A DNA stretch of 64,000 bases from Mesorhizobium hawassense (GCF_003289945.1 NZ_QMBP01000008.1:1-64000); one strand, 5' to 3'; counted from the stretch's first letter, positions 29,804-39,001 are shown. Notes: a model not told the origin generated them from the letters alone. A program made the numbers and translations.

Positions 29804-30865
29804 ATGGGGGATCATTTGCCTGAAATAACAAATAATTCTTCGGAAAACTCCGATAGAATTACCACGCACGCTCAATCCATTCAGCCGAGCAAGCTGTCTA
29901 TCTTGCTGTCTATACTGAATTTTGGACCATCGCTGATTCTGTTGCTTCTCATAGCTATGTTGAGCTTGACATCGCCCTATTTTCTCACTCCTCGCAACAT
30001 CAGCAATATCCTGGCGCAGACGGCTGTGATCTCGGTCGTTGCGATGGGGCAGCAGCTGGTGATCCTGACCCGGGGCATCGACCTCTCCGTCGGGTCGAAC
30101 CTGGCCTTGGCATCGGTTTTGGGAGCCCTGTCGTTTCATGCGGGAGCGCCGGCCGCTCTGGTGATCGCGGTAATGATCGTTTCCGGCGCCGCGGTCGGCG
30201 CGGTCAATGGCGGCTTCTACGTCTTCGGCCGATTGCCGCACCCTTTCATCATCACGCTTGCCACCTTGAGCATAGCCAAGGGACTGGCGCTGCAGCTTGC
30301 CGAAGGGCGCGCCATTCCGGGCATGCCGCCCGAGATAAGCGCGCTCGGCACGGACGCACTCGGCGGGCTGCCCGGCTCGGTTTTCGTGGTGCTCGCCGTG
30401 GCGGCCGCATTCTTCGTGGTCACCAGGACGATGGTGTGGGGCCGCTGGATCTACGCCGTCGGCGGCCGGCCGGATGCCGCGCTGCGTATGGGCATTCCGG
30501 TGTCGTGGGTGCTGGTTTCGACCTATGTCGTGTCAGGCACCTGCGCGGGCATCGGCGCCGTAATCCTGGCCGGCAGGACCGATGCCGGCTCGCCGTTGTT
30601 CGGCAATCTGCTCGAGCTCGACACGATCGCAGCCGTCATCATCGGCGGCGCCAGCTTTCTCGGCGGCCGCGGACATCTTGGCAATGCGCTGATCGGCGCC
30701 TTGATGATCGGCGTCATCCGCAACGCGCTCAACCTGCTCAACGTCAACATCTTTTTCCAGCTCATCGTCATCGGCGTGGTCATCGTGATCGCGGTCGAGG
30801 GTGACGTCCTTCGCAATCGCCTCGAAGGGCGAGTGCGGGTGCTTCAGGCAGGGAAACAATCGTGA
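29804..30865 (+). CDS. CUT2 sugar ABC transporter permease (RbsC/FrcC-like)
   Basis: The permease, of about 353 residues, has roughly ten hydrophobic segments, with the family motif LVILTRGIDLSVGS and a late IGGASFLGGRGHLGNALIGAL, typical of ribose/fructose/xylose-type transporters. ATG 29,804 is chosen; the frame extends upstream to GTG 29,783 and TTG 29,711, but that part overlaps the operator region. Its stop overlaps the ATPase start (GTGA). The gene order permease, ATPase, binding protein differs from the usual rhizobial frcBCA order. Confidence 0.85.
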   Translation: MGDHLPEITNNSSENSDRITTHAQSIQPSKLSILLSILNFGPSLILLLLIAMLSLTSPYFLTPRNISNILAQTAVISVVAMGQQLVILTRGIDLSVGSNLALASVLGALSFHAGAPAALVIAVMIVSGAAVGAVNGGFYVFGRLPHPFIITLATLSIAKGLALQLAEGRAIPGMPPEISALGTDALGGLPGSVFVVLAVAAAFFVVTRTMVWGRWIYAVGGRPDAALRMGIPVSWVLVSTYVVSGTCAGIGAVILAGRTDAGSPLFGNLLELDTIAAVIIGGASFLGGRGHLGNALIGALMIGVIRNALNLLNVNIFFQLIVIGVVIVIAVEGDVLRNRLEGRVRVLQAGKQS

Positions 30866-31650
30866 GCGCGACCCCTTCCCCACTCCATCGCCACGGCAGT
30901 GATGCGGACCGGCCGGTACTGTCCGTCACGGGGGCGACCAAGCGGTTCGGCTCGGTGCTGGCGCTCAGTGGAATCGACGTCACGGTGCGGCGCGGGGAAA
31001 TCCTGTGCCTTCTTGGCGACAACGGGGCCGGCAAGTCCACGTTGATCAAATGCATCAGCGGCGTGCACCATCTGGACTCGGGCTCGATCGAGATCGGCGG
31101 GGTGGTCACGCCCATGCGATCGCCTGCGGAAGCGCGCGCCGCGGGCATCGAGACCGTGTACCAGGACCTTGCGCTGTTCGACAATCTGACACCGGCTCAG
31201 AACTTCTTTGCTGGCCGCGAGATCGCAGGGCCGCAATGGCTACCGCGCGGCTTGCGCTTCCTCAACCAACGACGGATGGATGCAGAGACGGCGTCCCTGC
31301 TTGCCAATCTCAAGGTGAAATTGCCGAGAAACGACGCCGTCGTGGCGATGATGTCGGGCGGACAGAGGCAGGCCATCGCCGTGGCGCGATCGACGGTTTT
31401 CGCGCGCAAGGTGGTCATCCTTGACGAGCCCACCGCGGCGCTCGGTCTGCGCGAATCCCGACAGGTCCTGGATCTGGTGGCGAGGCTCCGGGACCAGGGC
31501 AACGCGGTGATCCTGATCACGCACAACATGGAACATGTGATCGAGCTCGCCGACAGGGCAGTCGTGCTGCGGCAAGGGCGCAAGGTTGGCGAGCTTATCC
31601 CCACGCCTGACAACAAGCAGCAGCTGGTAGCCATGATCGTCGGGGCCTGA
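30862..31650 (+). CDS. CUT2 sugar ABC transporter ATP-binding protein (single-domain, FrcA-like)
   Basis: The 262-residue ATPase has Walker A GDNGAGKSTLIK, signature MSGGQRQAIAVARS, Walker B VVILDEPTAALG and the switch His in ITHNMEH. It has one nucleotide-binding domain, whereas RbsA-type partners have two in about 500 residues; single-domain versions such as rhizobial FrcA are about this length, so it is not truncated. Start is GTG 30,862, overlapping the permease stop by four bases. It energises the import of the sugar bound by the 31,739 product. Confidence 0.87.
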   Translation: MSATPSPLHRHGSDADRPVLSVTGATKRFGSVLALSGIDVTVRRGEILCLLGDNGAGKSTLIKCISGVHHLDSGSIEIGGVVTPMRSPAEARAAGIETVYQDLALFDNLTPAQNFFAGREIAGPQWLPRGLRFLNQRRMDAETASLLANLKVKLPRNDAVVAMMSGGQRQAIAVARSTVFARKVVILDEPTAALGLRESRQVLDLVARLRDQGNAVILITHNMEHVIELADRAVVLRQGRKVGELIPTPDNKQQLVAMIVGA

Positions 31651-31738
31651 GAACAACGAGTTTGCGGGGCTGCAGGGGCAGTCCGCAGGTGAGGGGGTCA
31701 CCCTTCCTCCGGAAGGGACCCAAAAGGGAGGAACGAGC

Positions 31739-32659
31739 ATGAAATGGCAAGGAAGACTTCTGGGAGGGCTGGCGATCGCAATGGCATTCGCGCTGCCGTC
31801 CCATGCGGCCGACAAGATCAAAATCGGCCTGATCACCAAGTTCCCTGTTCCATTCTATTCGACGATGGAGGAGGCCGCCAAAAAATATGCGGCAGCCCAT
31901 CCCGAGGTCGAACTGGTGACCGGACAGGGTCAATCGGCGACAGACATCGAAGGCCAGATCGCCCTGATCGAGTCTATGATAACGCAAGGCGTCAAGGGCC
32001 TCGCCATCACGCCTGTCGATCCGACCGTGGCTCCGGCTCTCGACAAGGCCGTGGCGGCAGGCATCAAGGTGGTGCTGGTCGACAACGGCATACCGAACTG
32101 GAAGGGCTCGACCGCGCTGGTCTCCACCAACAATCTCAATGGCGGAAAGATCGCGGGCGAGTATCTCAAGACGGTTCTCAAGTCCGGCGACAAGATCGGC
32201 ATCCTGCAGGGCGTGCCGGGCGTTCCAGCGCTCGATGATCGCGTCACCGGGATGATGCAAGGCCTCGGCGATCTCAAGGTGGAGGTCGTCGGCAAGGGAG
32301 CGACCAACTGCACCCTGGAACTGGGAACATCAGTCGCGGAGGACATCCTCACCGCCAACCCCGACCTGAAGGCAATCTACGCCGCTTGCGGACCGCCTAT
32401 TCCGGGCGCAGCGAAGGCGATTGCCAATGCCGGGATTGCCAACGACAAGTTCATCCTCGTCGGCTTCGACGCCTGCTGCGGTGAGATCGAAGCGATCAAA
32501 TCAGGGGCGGAGGACGCAAGCGTCGCGCAGTTTCCAGCCAAGATGGGTGAGCTTGGTATCGACACCGCCGTCAAGGCGGTACGCGGTGAGCCTGTCGAAG
32601 CGAACGTCGACACCGGCGCGGGGTTGGTGACGGCAGCCAACGTCAAGGACTTCGAGTAG
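31739..32659 (+). CDS. CUT2 sugar ABC transporter substrate-binding protein
   Basis: The 306-residue periplasmic binding protein of the RbsB kind has a signal peptide (about 1-23, ending SHA-A), and the motifs GQSATDIEGQIALIESMI, GLAITPVDPT, VLVDNGI and GILQGVPGVPALDDRVTG. A strong GGGAGGAA precedes ATG. It is the third gene of the CUT2 operon; a strong hairpin follows directly after its stop. Ligand is probably a monosaccharide or polyol related to the pathway of the neighbouring dehydrogenase; not identifiable from sequence. Confidence 0.88.
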   Translation: MKWQGRLLGGLAIAMAFALPSHAADKIKIGLITKFPVPFYSTMEEAAKKYAAAHPEVELVTGQGQSATDIEGQIALIESMITQGVKGLAITPVDPTVAPALDKAVAAGIKVVLVDNGIPNWKGSTALVSTNNLNGGKIAGEYLKTVLKSGDKIGILQGVPGVPALDDRVTGMMQGLGDLKVEVVGKGATNCTLELGTSVAEDILTANPDLKAIYAACGPPIPGAAKAIANAGIANDKFILVGFDACCGEIEAIKSGAEDASVAQFPAKMGELGIDTAVKAVRGEPVEANVDTGAGLVTAANVKDFE

Positions 32660-32664
32660 GCGAA

Positions 32665-32703
32665 CCACCGCCTGGCGGCCCAGTGATCGGCCGCCGGCGG
32701 TGG
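32665..32703 (+). terminator. Long GC hairpin after binding-protein gene
   Basis: CCACCGCCTGGCGGCC (32,665-32,680) pairs with GGCCGCCGGCGGTGG (32,689-32,703), a stem of about 15 bp with one defect and an 8-base loop, starting six bases after the stop codon. No U-tract follows, so it may be a partial terminator or mRNA stabiliser that sets apart the downstream dehydrogenase gene. Confidence 0.55.
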
Positions 32704-32795
32704 CCACGCTATGGCGGTGATTGCCCGACCAAGCGCACGGGAGCGGATGTCAGCCTGCTGGTCCGCCCGCCCAATCGACGAGGAGTGTCCTTGCC

Positions 32796-33821
32796 ATGAA
32801 AGCCGTCGTCTGTCTTTCGCCGGGCAGCCTGACTCTCGCGGACCTGTCCTTGCCTCCTGCGCCACCGCCGGGCTGGGCATTGCTGAGCGTGAGCCATGTC
32901 GGAATTTGCGGAACCGACTATCACATATTCGAGGGCAAGCATCCTTTTCTGACGTATCCCCGCGTGATGGGTCACGAGGTGTCCGCCACTATAACAGCGG
33001 TTGGCGAAGGCGTGGATCTTGAGATCGGCCGGCCAGTAATCGTCAACCCCTATCTGGCTTGCGGCCGCTGCATTGCCTGCCGCCAGGGTAAGCCGAACTG
33101 CTGTTTGGCCATCGAAGTGCTCGGCGTCCATCGCGACGGCGCCATGTGTGAGCAGATTCTGGTGCCAGCCGGCAACCTCTATCCCGCCGATGGCCTGTCC
33201 TTGCGCGATGCCGCGGCCGTCGAGTTTCTTGCGATAGGCGCACATGCTGTTCGACGCTCCGCGGCCGGCCACGGGAAGCGCGCTCTGGTCATCGGCGCAG
33301 GACCCATCGGTCTCGGCACCGCTCTATTCGCCAAGATAGCGGGCCAGGACGTCGTGCTGCTCGATATCGACCGGGAAAGGCTGGACTTCGCCGAGCAGGG
33401 GCTTGGGCTCACGGTGATCGACGGCTCTTCGGCTGACAGCGCCGAAACATTGCGCATTCGCACGCGCGGCGAGAACTTTGACGTCGTCTTCGACGCCACC
33501 GGAAACAGCGCGTCGATCATGGCCGCCTTCGCCCATGTGGCGCATGGCGGCACGCTGGTCATGGTCAGCGTCGTCAAGGACGACATCACCTTCTCGGATC
33601 CCGAATTCCACAAGCGCGAGATGACGCTGACGGGCAGCCGCAACGCCGCCAAGGCCGATTTCGACCAGGTCATCGCGTCGATCCGGGGCGGCCTCATACC
33701 GATCGCGAAACTCTTGACGCATCGCACGACCCTCGCCGAAAGCCCGCGCGATATCCCTCACTGGTCACGCCACAAGTCCGGGCTGATCAAAGCCGTCATC
33801 GAGGTACAAGGGCATGGCTGA
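32796..33821 (+). CDS. Zinc-dependent alcohol/polyol dehydrogenase
   Basis: The 341-residue medium-chain dehydrogenase has catalytic zinc residues in GICGTDYH and VMGHEVS, the structural-zinc Cys cluster CGRCIACRQGKPNCC, and the cofactor fold VIGAGPIGLG with an Asp in LLDIDRER favouring NAD. The ATG at 32,796 has AGGAG ten bases upstream; upstream codons in frame are not homologous. The family includes L-idonate, galactonate and threonine-type dehydrogenases. As last gene of the CUT2 operon it probably oxidises the imported sugar, polyol or aldonate. Confidence 0.87.
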   Translation: MKAVVCLSPGSLTLADLSLPPAPPPGWALLSVSHVGICGTDYHIFEGKHPFLTYPRVMGHEVSATITAVGEGVDLEIGRPVIVNPYLACGRCIACRQGKPNCCLAIEVLGVHRDGAMCEQILVPAGNLYPADGLSLRDAAAVEFLAIGAHAVRRSAAGHGKRALVIGAGPIGLGTALFAKIAGQDVVLLDIDRERLDFAEQGLGLTVIDGSSADSAETLRIRTRGENFDVVFDATGNSASIMAAFAHVAHGGTLVMVSVVKDDITFSDPEFHKREMTLTGSRNAAKADFDQVIASIRGGLIPIAKLLTHRTTLAESPRDIPHWSRHKSGLIKAVIEVQGHG

Positions 33822-34183
33822 CCGCATTTGCTGTCGTTACAGATGCCCGCCAGACTAGATTTTGCCCTGCTCCAGGTTTTCCTTCACTTGGAAGGGCCGA
33901 TCGTGCCGGCGCCGCTGCCGACACGTCCGTTGAGCACGGCGGCGTCAGCCGTGCCACGGGATTGGGAGACCGGTGGCAGTCCAAGGGATGGATCGAGTCG
34001 TACGCCTTGTGACGCGCAAGCCGATGCTTGGCGAACCTCGTGGCGAACCACCCTATAAAGCATTGATAAATAACGATAATGGTGGGCCCGGAGGGCGTCT
34101 TGAATTCATTGATTTTGTTGGCTTTTTCGTGGGCCAAAATCAGAAATCTTCCCGTATCGTTCCGCCGGTTGGGCGGCTGCCCT
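33822..34183. other. Gene-free convergent region
   Basis: About 360 bases lie between the convergent dehydrogenase and PucR-type regulator genes. I see no gene; only short overlapping frames are present. It is somewhat AT-rich after 34,060 and holds the right copy of the tRNA-end-like 16-mer. A short CCGCC/GGCGG stem near 34,160-34,175 is too weak to call a terminator. Confidence 0.5.
34080..34095 (-). repeat. tRNA 3'-end-like 16-mer, right copy
   Basis: TGGTGGGCCCGGAGGG on the plus strand reads, on the minus strand, as CCCTC-CGGGCCC-A-CCA, the order T-stem, acceptor stem, discriminator, CCA. It differs at one position from the copy at 16,696. The two bracket the sugar-acid island. No integrase or complete tRNA is seen. 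Confidence 0.28.
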
Positions 34184-36004
34184 CTATCTCTCACCAAAGA
34201 CCGGATTATCAATGACTCGATGCAGACGGATCGCCAATTCTAACGCGAACCGCTTGTCGGGCGTTTCGACATCGATGCCGAACAATTCCTGGATACGCGC
34301 CAGCCGGTAACGGAGCGTCGTCACATGCAAGCCCATCCGGTCTGCGCAGGCCTGCGCCCGGCAAGCTTCCTGCAAAAAGGCCGAGAGCGTCTCAAAATAG
34401 GGCGTCTCGTGCTCGCGGTCATGCTCGGCCATCGCACCGACGCTTTCGCGGACGAAGCTCCTGACATCACCCACATCTGCAGCCGAAACCAGCATCGGAA
34501 GCGGACCGAAATCCTGTGTCGAAACCGCGCCGGTCAGACCGAACGAGCGTCCGATGCGGATCATCCGATTGCAGCGGTCCCAGGCAGACGGATAGTCGTC
34601 CAACCCTGCGCAGCGTGTGCTCGCAACGACGATCGGCGCTTCGTCGAAATAGCGCTCCATTTCCTCGGCGATCCGCTGCATGACTTTACCGGTCTTTTCC
34701 CGCCGCCGCGCCGTCTCGTACGGCATCAGGCAGACGAGGCCGCCTTCGATCGCCACGAGATTGGTCGTAAGCCCGGCCTGCTGCATCACCCGGGAAATGG
34801 TGTGCTCGACATCGACCGAACCTCCACCGAAAGCCTTCGCCTTTTCGGGAAAATCCACCACGATCATCTGCTGTGGCGAGGCGAAATCCAGCCCAAGCCG
34901 CGTGGCGCGCTGGGATATGTCGGCCGGATTACGCCAGCGCCGTTCCACAACCTCGAAAAAGAGCTCGCTCTGCGTCCTTGTCTCGAAGCGGAAGCGCAGG
35001 AAGCTGCGCATCATCTGAACGCTGAGCGCGAATTTCGCGCTGTCCAGCATGATCTGATCCAGCTCGCCCGACGTCGCCGGATTAGAGAAGATAATGAGCG
35101 CGCCGACATGCTGTTTGTCCACCATGAGCGGCTCCATTCGAGCCGCCACCTTCAACCGTGTCGAACCTGTATCGAGAAGGATCGGTACCATTTTGGCGCT
35201 GACGGCATCGATACTTTCCCGCGCAGCCTTGGTCAGAGTCCCGGCGAATGCGCCACTAGCTGCAGCCTGCCAGGCGTCATCATCGAGAGTATCGGGAAGC
35301 GGCGAACGACCAGCGATGATCTGGTTGGCGGTAAAATCCACAACTATCAGGGGATCCGGCAAAAGCCTTCCAGCCATCGAGGCAAGCGAGGAAACAGAGC
35401 CGTCGCTCAGCACGTGTTCCAGCATCGACGTATGGGCTGCCAGTGCCCGGTCCAGGCGCCCTGCGGCCTTCTCTTCCGCGGCCAGGCGGCGCTGTTTTTC
35501 CACCGCGATAGCGCCCAGATGCACGATCGTGCCCATGAAAGCGAGCTCTTCCTCGGTCATTTCCGTGACGGAACGCGAAACCACGGTCAACACCATCGGC
35601 CGGTTTTGTTCGTCGATGCAGTTCATCGGCATGACGAGAACCGTGCGGTAATCCCGCTCGAAGGCTTCCTTGCGATAGCCGGGAAATTCTTCCGATTCTC
35701 GCACGTCGCGAATGTAGACGGGCTCGTTGCGTTGCAGGGCAATCAGCGAGGGGCTGGTTGCCAGTTCCCAACGATCGGTCAAATTTCGCGGAATGATACC
35801 GGGATCGTGCCGGGCGATGACATAGGCATAACCGTTCGCCGCATCGATGCCCATGATCGAACCGAGCGTCCAGTTGCCGTGCCTGCAGGACGCGGCGACA
35901 AGTTGCGTCAGGATGGTGATGATATCCCCGCCACTGTTGATCTGGCTCGCAACCTCGCGAAGGGAAAGTATCTTCGATTTCTGATCCAAGCCTTTTCCTG
36001 TCAT
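34184..36004 (-). CDS. GAF and PucR-type helix-turn-helix transcriptional regulator
   Basis: The regulator has about 606 residues: an N-terminal GAF-like sensor (about 15-170, ILSLREVASQINSGGD onwards), a middle domain (about 190-400) and a GGDEF-like/CdaR region before the C-terminal PucR helix-turn-helix (about 545-600, ACRAQACADRMGLHVTTLRYRLARIQELFG). I choose ATG 36,004; an in-frame TTG at 36,073 would add 23 residues, but an 18-base palindrome begins exactly at the ATG, as expected of an autoregulatory site. PucR-type proteins activate catabolic genes in response to a pathway compound. It is divergent from the flavin-dependent pathway and is its probable regulator. Confidence 0.82.
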   Translation of the reverse strand: MTGKGLDQKSKILSLREVASQINSGGDIITILTQLVAASCRHGNWTLGSIMGIDAANGYAYVIARHDPGIIPRNLTDRWELATSPSLIALQRNEPVYIRDVRESEEFPGYRKEAFERDYRTVLVMPMNCIDEQNRPMVLTVVSRSVTEMTEEELAFMGTIVHLGAIAVEKQRRLAAEEKAAGRLDRALAAHTSMLEHVLSDGSVSSLASMAGRLLPDPLIVVDFTANQIIAGRSPLPDTLDDDAWQAAASGAFAGTLTKAARESIDAVSAKMVPILLDTGSTRLKVAARMEPLMVDKQHVGALIIFSNPATSGELDQIMLDSAKFALSVQMMRSFLRFRFETRTQSELFFEVVERRWRNPADISQRATRLGLDFASPQQMIVVDFPEKAKAFGGGSVDVEHTISRVMQQAGLTTNLVAIEGGLVCLMPYETARRREKTGKVMQRIAEEMERYFDEAPIVVASTRCAGLDDYPSAWDRCNRMIRIGRSFGLTGAVSTQDFGPLPMLVSAADVGDVRSFVRESVGAMAEHDREHETPYFETLSAFLQEACRAQACADRMGLHVTTLRYRLARIQELFGIDVETPDKRFALELAIRLHRVIDNPVFGER

Positions 36005-36019
36005 TATCGCACGATAATG
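36002..36019. promoter_or_regulatory. Perfect 8+8 palindrome at regulator start
   Basis: CATTATCG-CA-CGATAATG is a perfect inverted repeat with a two-base centre. Its left end contains the start codon of the regulator on the minus strand. It may be an autoregulatory operator that blocks translation or transcription start. I did not find a second full copy upstream of the target operon. Confidence 0.45.
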
Positions 36020-36465
36020 CACCGGGCGACCATGCTTGTCTACTATCTTCCGATGGAAGAGGTGAGCATCCAATTCTCTGTTTCATTGGAAGAATGATCT
36101 TTTTGACGCGCTAGGCCCGATACAGAATGCAGGCAGGTTGTCGGGTCGGCATGGCTCGCAACGTGGGTCGCTACTTCACCTATGCAGTCAGCTGACGATC
36201 CTTCCCCCGCCATTTTGAGACCATCGCGAGCGAAGGCTCCTGCTCTTTCAACGCTCCATCGCCGCAGTTTGATAGGGCTCAAAACGCCGCTCCGCTTCTG
36301 GTCATCGCGTATCCCCAGACTTGCGTAAGCCGGACCCTTGAAGATCCCCCGACGTTCCATCGAAACGATGTAAAATCTTGGCCGGACTTTACTAGGTGGC
36401 GATGGAAGATGGCGCGAAACCTAGCATCTACGTTGAATGGCAGAACGAAAGGAAATCGTCTCGCC
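36020..36465. promoter_or_regulatory. Divergent intergenic region of regulator and flavin pathway
   Basis: About 445 bases with no convincing gene. It should contain promoters for the regulator and for the operon starting at 36,466. A TTGACG near 36,103 is a possible -35 element, but no well-spaced -10 box follows. In-frame codons upstream of 36,466 (from 36,409) are not homologous to flavin reductases. Confidence 0.4.
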
Positions 36466-37437
36466 ATGACCGAGATTCACCCAGCTATCGACCCGATCGC
36501 CCTCCGAAAGGCGTTTGGAACATTCGTCACCGGGGTGACGATCGTCACCACCTACGACTGCGATGGCAACCCGCGCGGCATGACAGCAAATTCGTTCACG
36601 TCGGTTTCGCTCGATCCTCCTTTGCTTCTGATCTGCATCGGAAAATCCGCTTCAAGCTATAATGCCTTCAGCCAGACGGAAAGTTTCGCCGTCAACTTCC
36701 TGCACGAAGGACAGGTAGATGTTTCCGGAACCTTCGCGTCTAAAACCGCCGACAAATTTGGCTCGGTACGCCATCACCGGGTACATACAGGCGCGCCGAT
36801 CCTGGCCGACAGCCTTTCATGGTTCGACTGCACCGTCTTCAATCGCGTCGAGGCCGGCGATCACGTTATCCTGATCGGTGAAGTCCGCGCCTTCGGAACC
36901 AGCCCGCAAGCCCCTCTCGGCTTCTGTCGTGGTCGCTACGCCAACGTAAAGGATCCGCTGCCGGAAGGTTGGCTGGAAGCGCAAGGCATGGTGATCGGTT
37001 ATCTGGTCGAGGCCAACGAATCCGTGCTCCTGCGCGCGGATGGCAGGGGCGGCTGGGTATTGCCGGTCGGGCGCAAGCGCAAGGCGGATACAGAACTGAA
37101 GCTCAGCGAGGACAGCGCGCTTTCCCTGCATCCCGACGCGACTTTTCTTTATTCGGTCTACGACGTGGCGGACACCGACCCGGGCCATCTGATCTACCGT
37201 GCCGAGCTATCTAGCCATGCGGCTGTTCCGGAGCTTCCGCAAGGCTATCGTTTCTTCCCGGTCGACGAGATCCCCTACGACCTGATCCCGACACGCCAGT
37301 TGCAGTCGGTCCTGCGCCGCTACGCGCGCGAAAGGCAGGATCGATCTTTCGGTATCTACATGGACTCGGGCGACGGCGGCCGGTTCGCGACCATCGAAGG
37401 TCAGGCGCGGCCCTGGTCCAACGCGATCATCAAGTAA
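36466..37437 (+). CDS. Flavin reductase fused to a Nudix-like domain
   Basis: The 323-residue protein begins with a flavin reductase domain (about 5-160: FVTGVTIVTT, MTANSFTSVSLDPPLLLICI, FAVNFLHEGQ). The rest (about 170-320) has Nudix-like features (VIGYLVEANESVLLRADGRGGWVLPVG) but no intact Nudix box (GX5EX7REUXEEXGU), so it may be a sensory or structural relic. Flavin reductases of this class supply reduced FMN to a partner monooxygenase, here the luciferase-like enzyme at 39,002. It is the first gene of the pathway operon. A single-domain reductase would be about 170 residues, so the extension is notable. Confidence 0.83.
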   Translation: MTEIHPAIDPIALRKAFGTFVTGVTIVTTYDCDGNPRGMTANSFTSVSLDPPLLLICIGKSASSYNAFSQTESFAVNFLHEGQVDVSGTFASKTADKFGSVRHHRVHTGAPILADSLSWFDCTVFNRVEAGDHVILIGEVRAFGTSPQAPLGFCRGRYANVKDPLPEGWLEAQGMVIGYLVEANESVLLRADGRGGWVLPVGRKRKADTELKLSEDSALSLHPDATFLYSVYDVADTDPGHLIYRAELSSHAAVPELPQGYRFFPVDEIPYDLIPTRQLQSVLRRYARERQDRSFGIYMDSGDGGRFATIEGQARPWSNAIIK

Positions 37438-37459
37438 AATCGGATTTGGGGAGACGGGA

Positions 37460-38971
37460 ATGCAAACAACCGCCGAAGCCATCAAGGGTAAGCGTCTCGG
37501 CCTGTTCATTGACGGTCGTTTCGTCGAACCTCGAAGCGGCAAATTCGTCGACAGCTTCGATCCGACGACCGGCGAAGCCTGGTACCAGTTTGCCGAGGGC
37601 GGCGCTGATGATGTCGACATTGCCGTCGCCTCTGCCCGGCGCGCCTTCCGTGATCCGTCATGGCGGCGCATGACGCAGACTGCTCGCGGCAAGCTGGTCC
37701 GCCGGCTCGCCGATCTCGTGTTGGAGCATGCTGAAGATCTCGCTTTGCTGGAGACCCGCGACAACGGCAAGCTGATCAAGGAGATGCGCGCCCAGATGCG
37801 GGCGATTCCGGACTCTTACATCTACTTCGCCGGCATGGCCGACAAGCTGCAGGGCGACACGATCCCGGTCAACAAGCTCGACCAGCTGAACTTCAACATG
37901 CGCGAGCCGCTTGGCGTCGTCGGCATGGTGACGCCGTGGAATTCGCCGCTGATGCTGCTCACCGGAACGCTCGCCCCGTGCCTTGCGATCGGCAACACGG
38001 TGGTGATCAAGCCTTCCGAACACGCAACCGCATCGACGCTGGCCCTTGCCGAGTTGATCGTCGAGGCCGGGTTCCCTGCCGGCGTCGTCAATGTCGTTAC
38101 GGGTGGCGGCGCGGTGACGGGCGAGGCTTTGACCCGGAATAAGAGCATTGCCAAATTCGTCTTTACCGGCAGCACGGCGACCGGCCGGCGGATCGCGGCC
38201 AATGCAGCGGCCAATCTGGTACCATGCCAGATGGAACTGGGCGGCAAGTCCCCGCATGTCGTGTTCTCGGACGTCGATATCGAAAAGACGGTCAACGGAG
38301 TGGTCTCGGGCGTCTTCGCTGCCGCCGGGCAGACTTGCGTTGCGGGATCGCGCTGCTTCGTCGAGGCCAATATCTACGACAGGTTCGTAGAGGCATTGGT
38401 TGAGCGCACCCGGACCATCAGGCTCGGCGACCCGATGGATGACTCAACAGATATCGGCCCGCTTGCGCTTGAAAGCCAATTGCCGAAGCTCGAGGGTTAC
38501 GTTGCATCCGGCGTGCGGGAAGGCGCCCGCATCGCGATCGGCGGCAAGCGTCCGCAGTCGCAAGAACTTTCCAAGGGCTGGTATTTCGAGCCCACTGTCA
38601 TGGCCGACGCCACCAACGACATGAGCTTCATGCGCGACGAGCTTTTCGGCCCGATGGTCGGCGTGATGCCGTTCTGCTCGGAAGAGGAGATGATCACGCT
38701 TGCCAACGACACGAATTATGGCCTCGCCTCCGGCATCTGGACGCAGAACATCGACCGCGCCATGCGGTTCGCCAACCAGATCGATGCCGGCACCGTATGG
38801 ATCAACACCTACCGGTCGGCCGCCTACATGTCCGCCAACGGCGGCTTCAAGGAAAGCGGCTATGGCCGCCGAGGCGGCTTTGACGTGATGCGCGAATTCT
38901 CCCGGGCGAAGAACGTCGTCATCGACTACTCGGGCGCCATGCAGGACCCGTTCGTGATCCGTCTTCGCTAA
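37460..38971 (+). CDS. NAD(P)-dependent aldehyde dehydrogenase
   Basis: The 503-residue enzyme has the general base Glu in MELGGKSPHVVFSD and the catalytic Cys in AAGQTCVAGSRC, and ends in a normal C-terminal dimerisation segment (KESGYGRRGGFDVMREF). It belongs to the broad family of hydroxymuconic, betaine and aminoaldehyde-type dehydrogenases. It sits 22 bases after the flavin reductase and 30 before the monooxygenase, so it should oxidise an aldehyde released by ring opening. Specificity is not readable. Confidence 0.88.
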   Translation: MQTTAEAIKGKRLGLFIDGRFVEPRSGKFVDSFDPTTGEAWYQFAEGGADDVDIAVASARRAFRDPSWRRMTQTARGKLVRRLADLVLEHAEDLALLETRDNGKLIKEMRAQMRAIPDSYIYFAGMADKLQGDTIPVNKLDQLNFNMREPLGVVGMVTPWNSPLMLLTGTLAPCLAIGNTVVIKPSEHATASTLALAELIVEAGFPAGVVNVVTGGGAVTGEALTRNKSIAKFVFTGSTATGRRIAANAAANLVPCQMELGGKSPHVVFSDVDIEKTVNGVVSGVFAAAGQTCVAGSRCFVEANIYDRFVEALVERTRTIRLGDPMDDSTDIGPLALESQLPKLEGYVASGVREGARIAIGGKRPQSQELSKGWYFEPTVMADATNDMSFMRDELFGPMVGVMPFCSEEEMITLANDTNYGLASGIWTQNIDRAMRFANQIDAGTVWINTYRSAAYMSANGGFKESGYGRRGGFDVMREFSRAKNVVIDYSGAMQDPFVIRLR

Positions 38972-39001
38972 CTCATTCAAAACAAATTTCGGGAGACACC
39001 G

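Noticed and set aside
34325..36097. 590-residue plus-strand frame opposite the PucR-type regulator
   Set aside because: Shadow frame in GC-rich DNA; the minus strand holds the GAF and helix-turn-helix domains.
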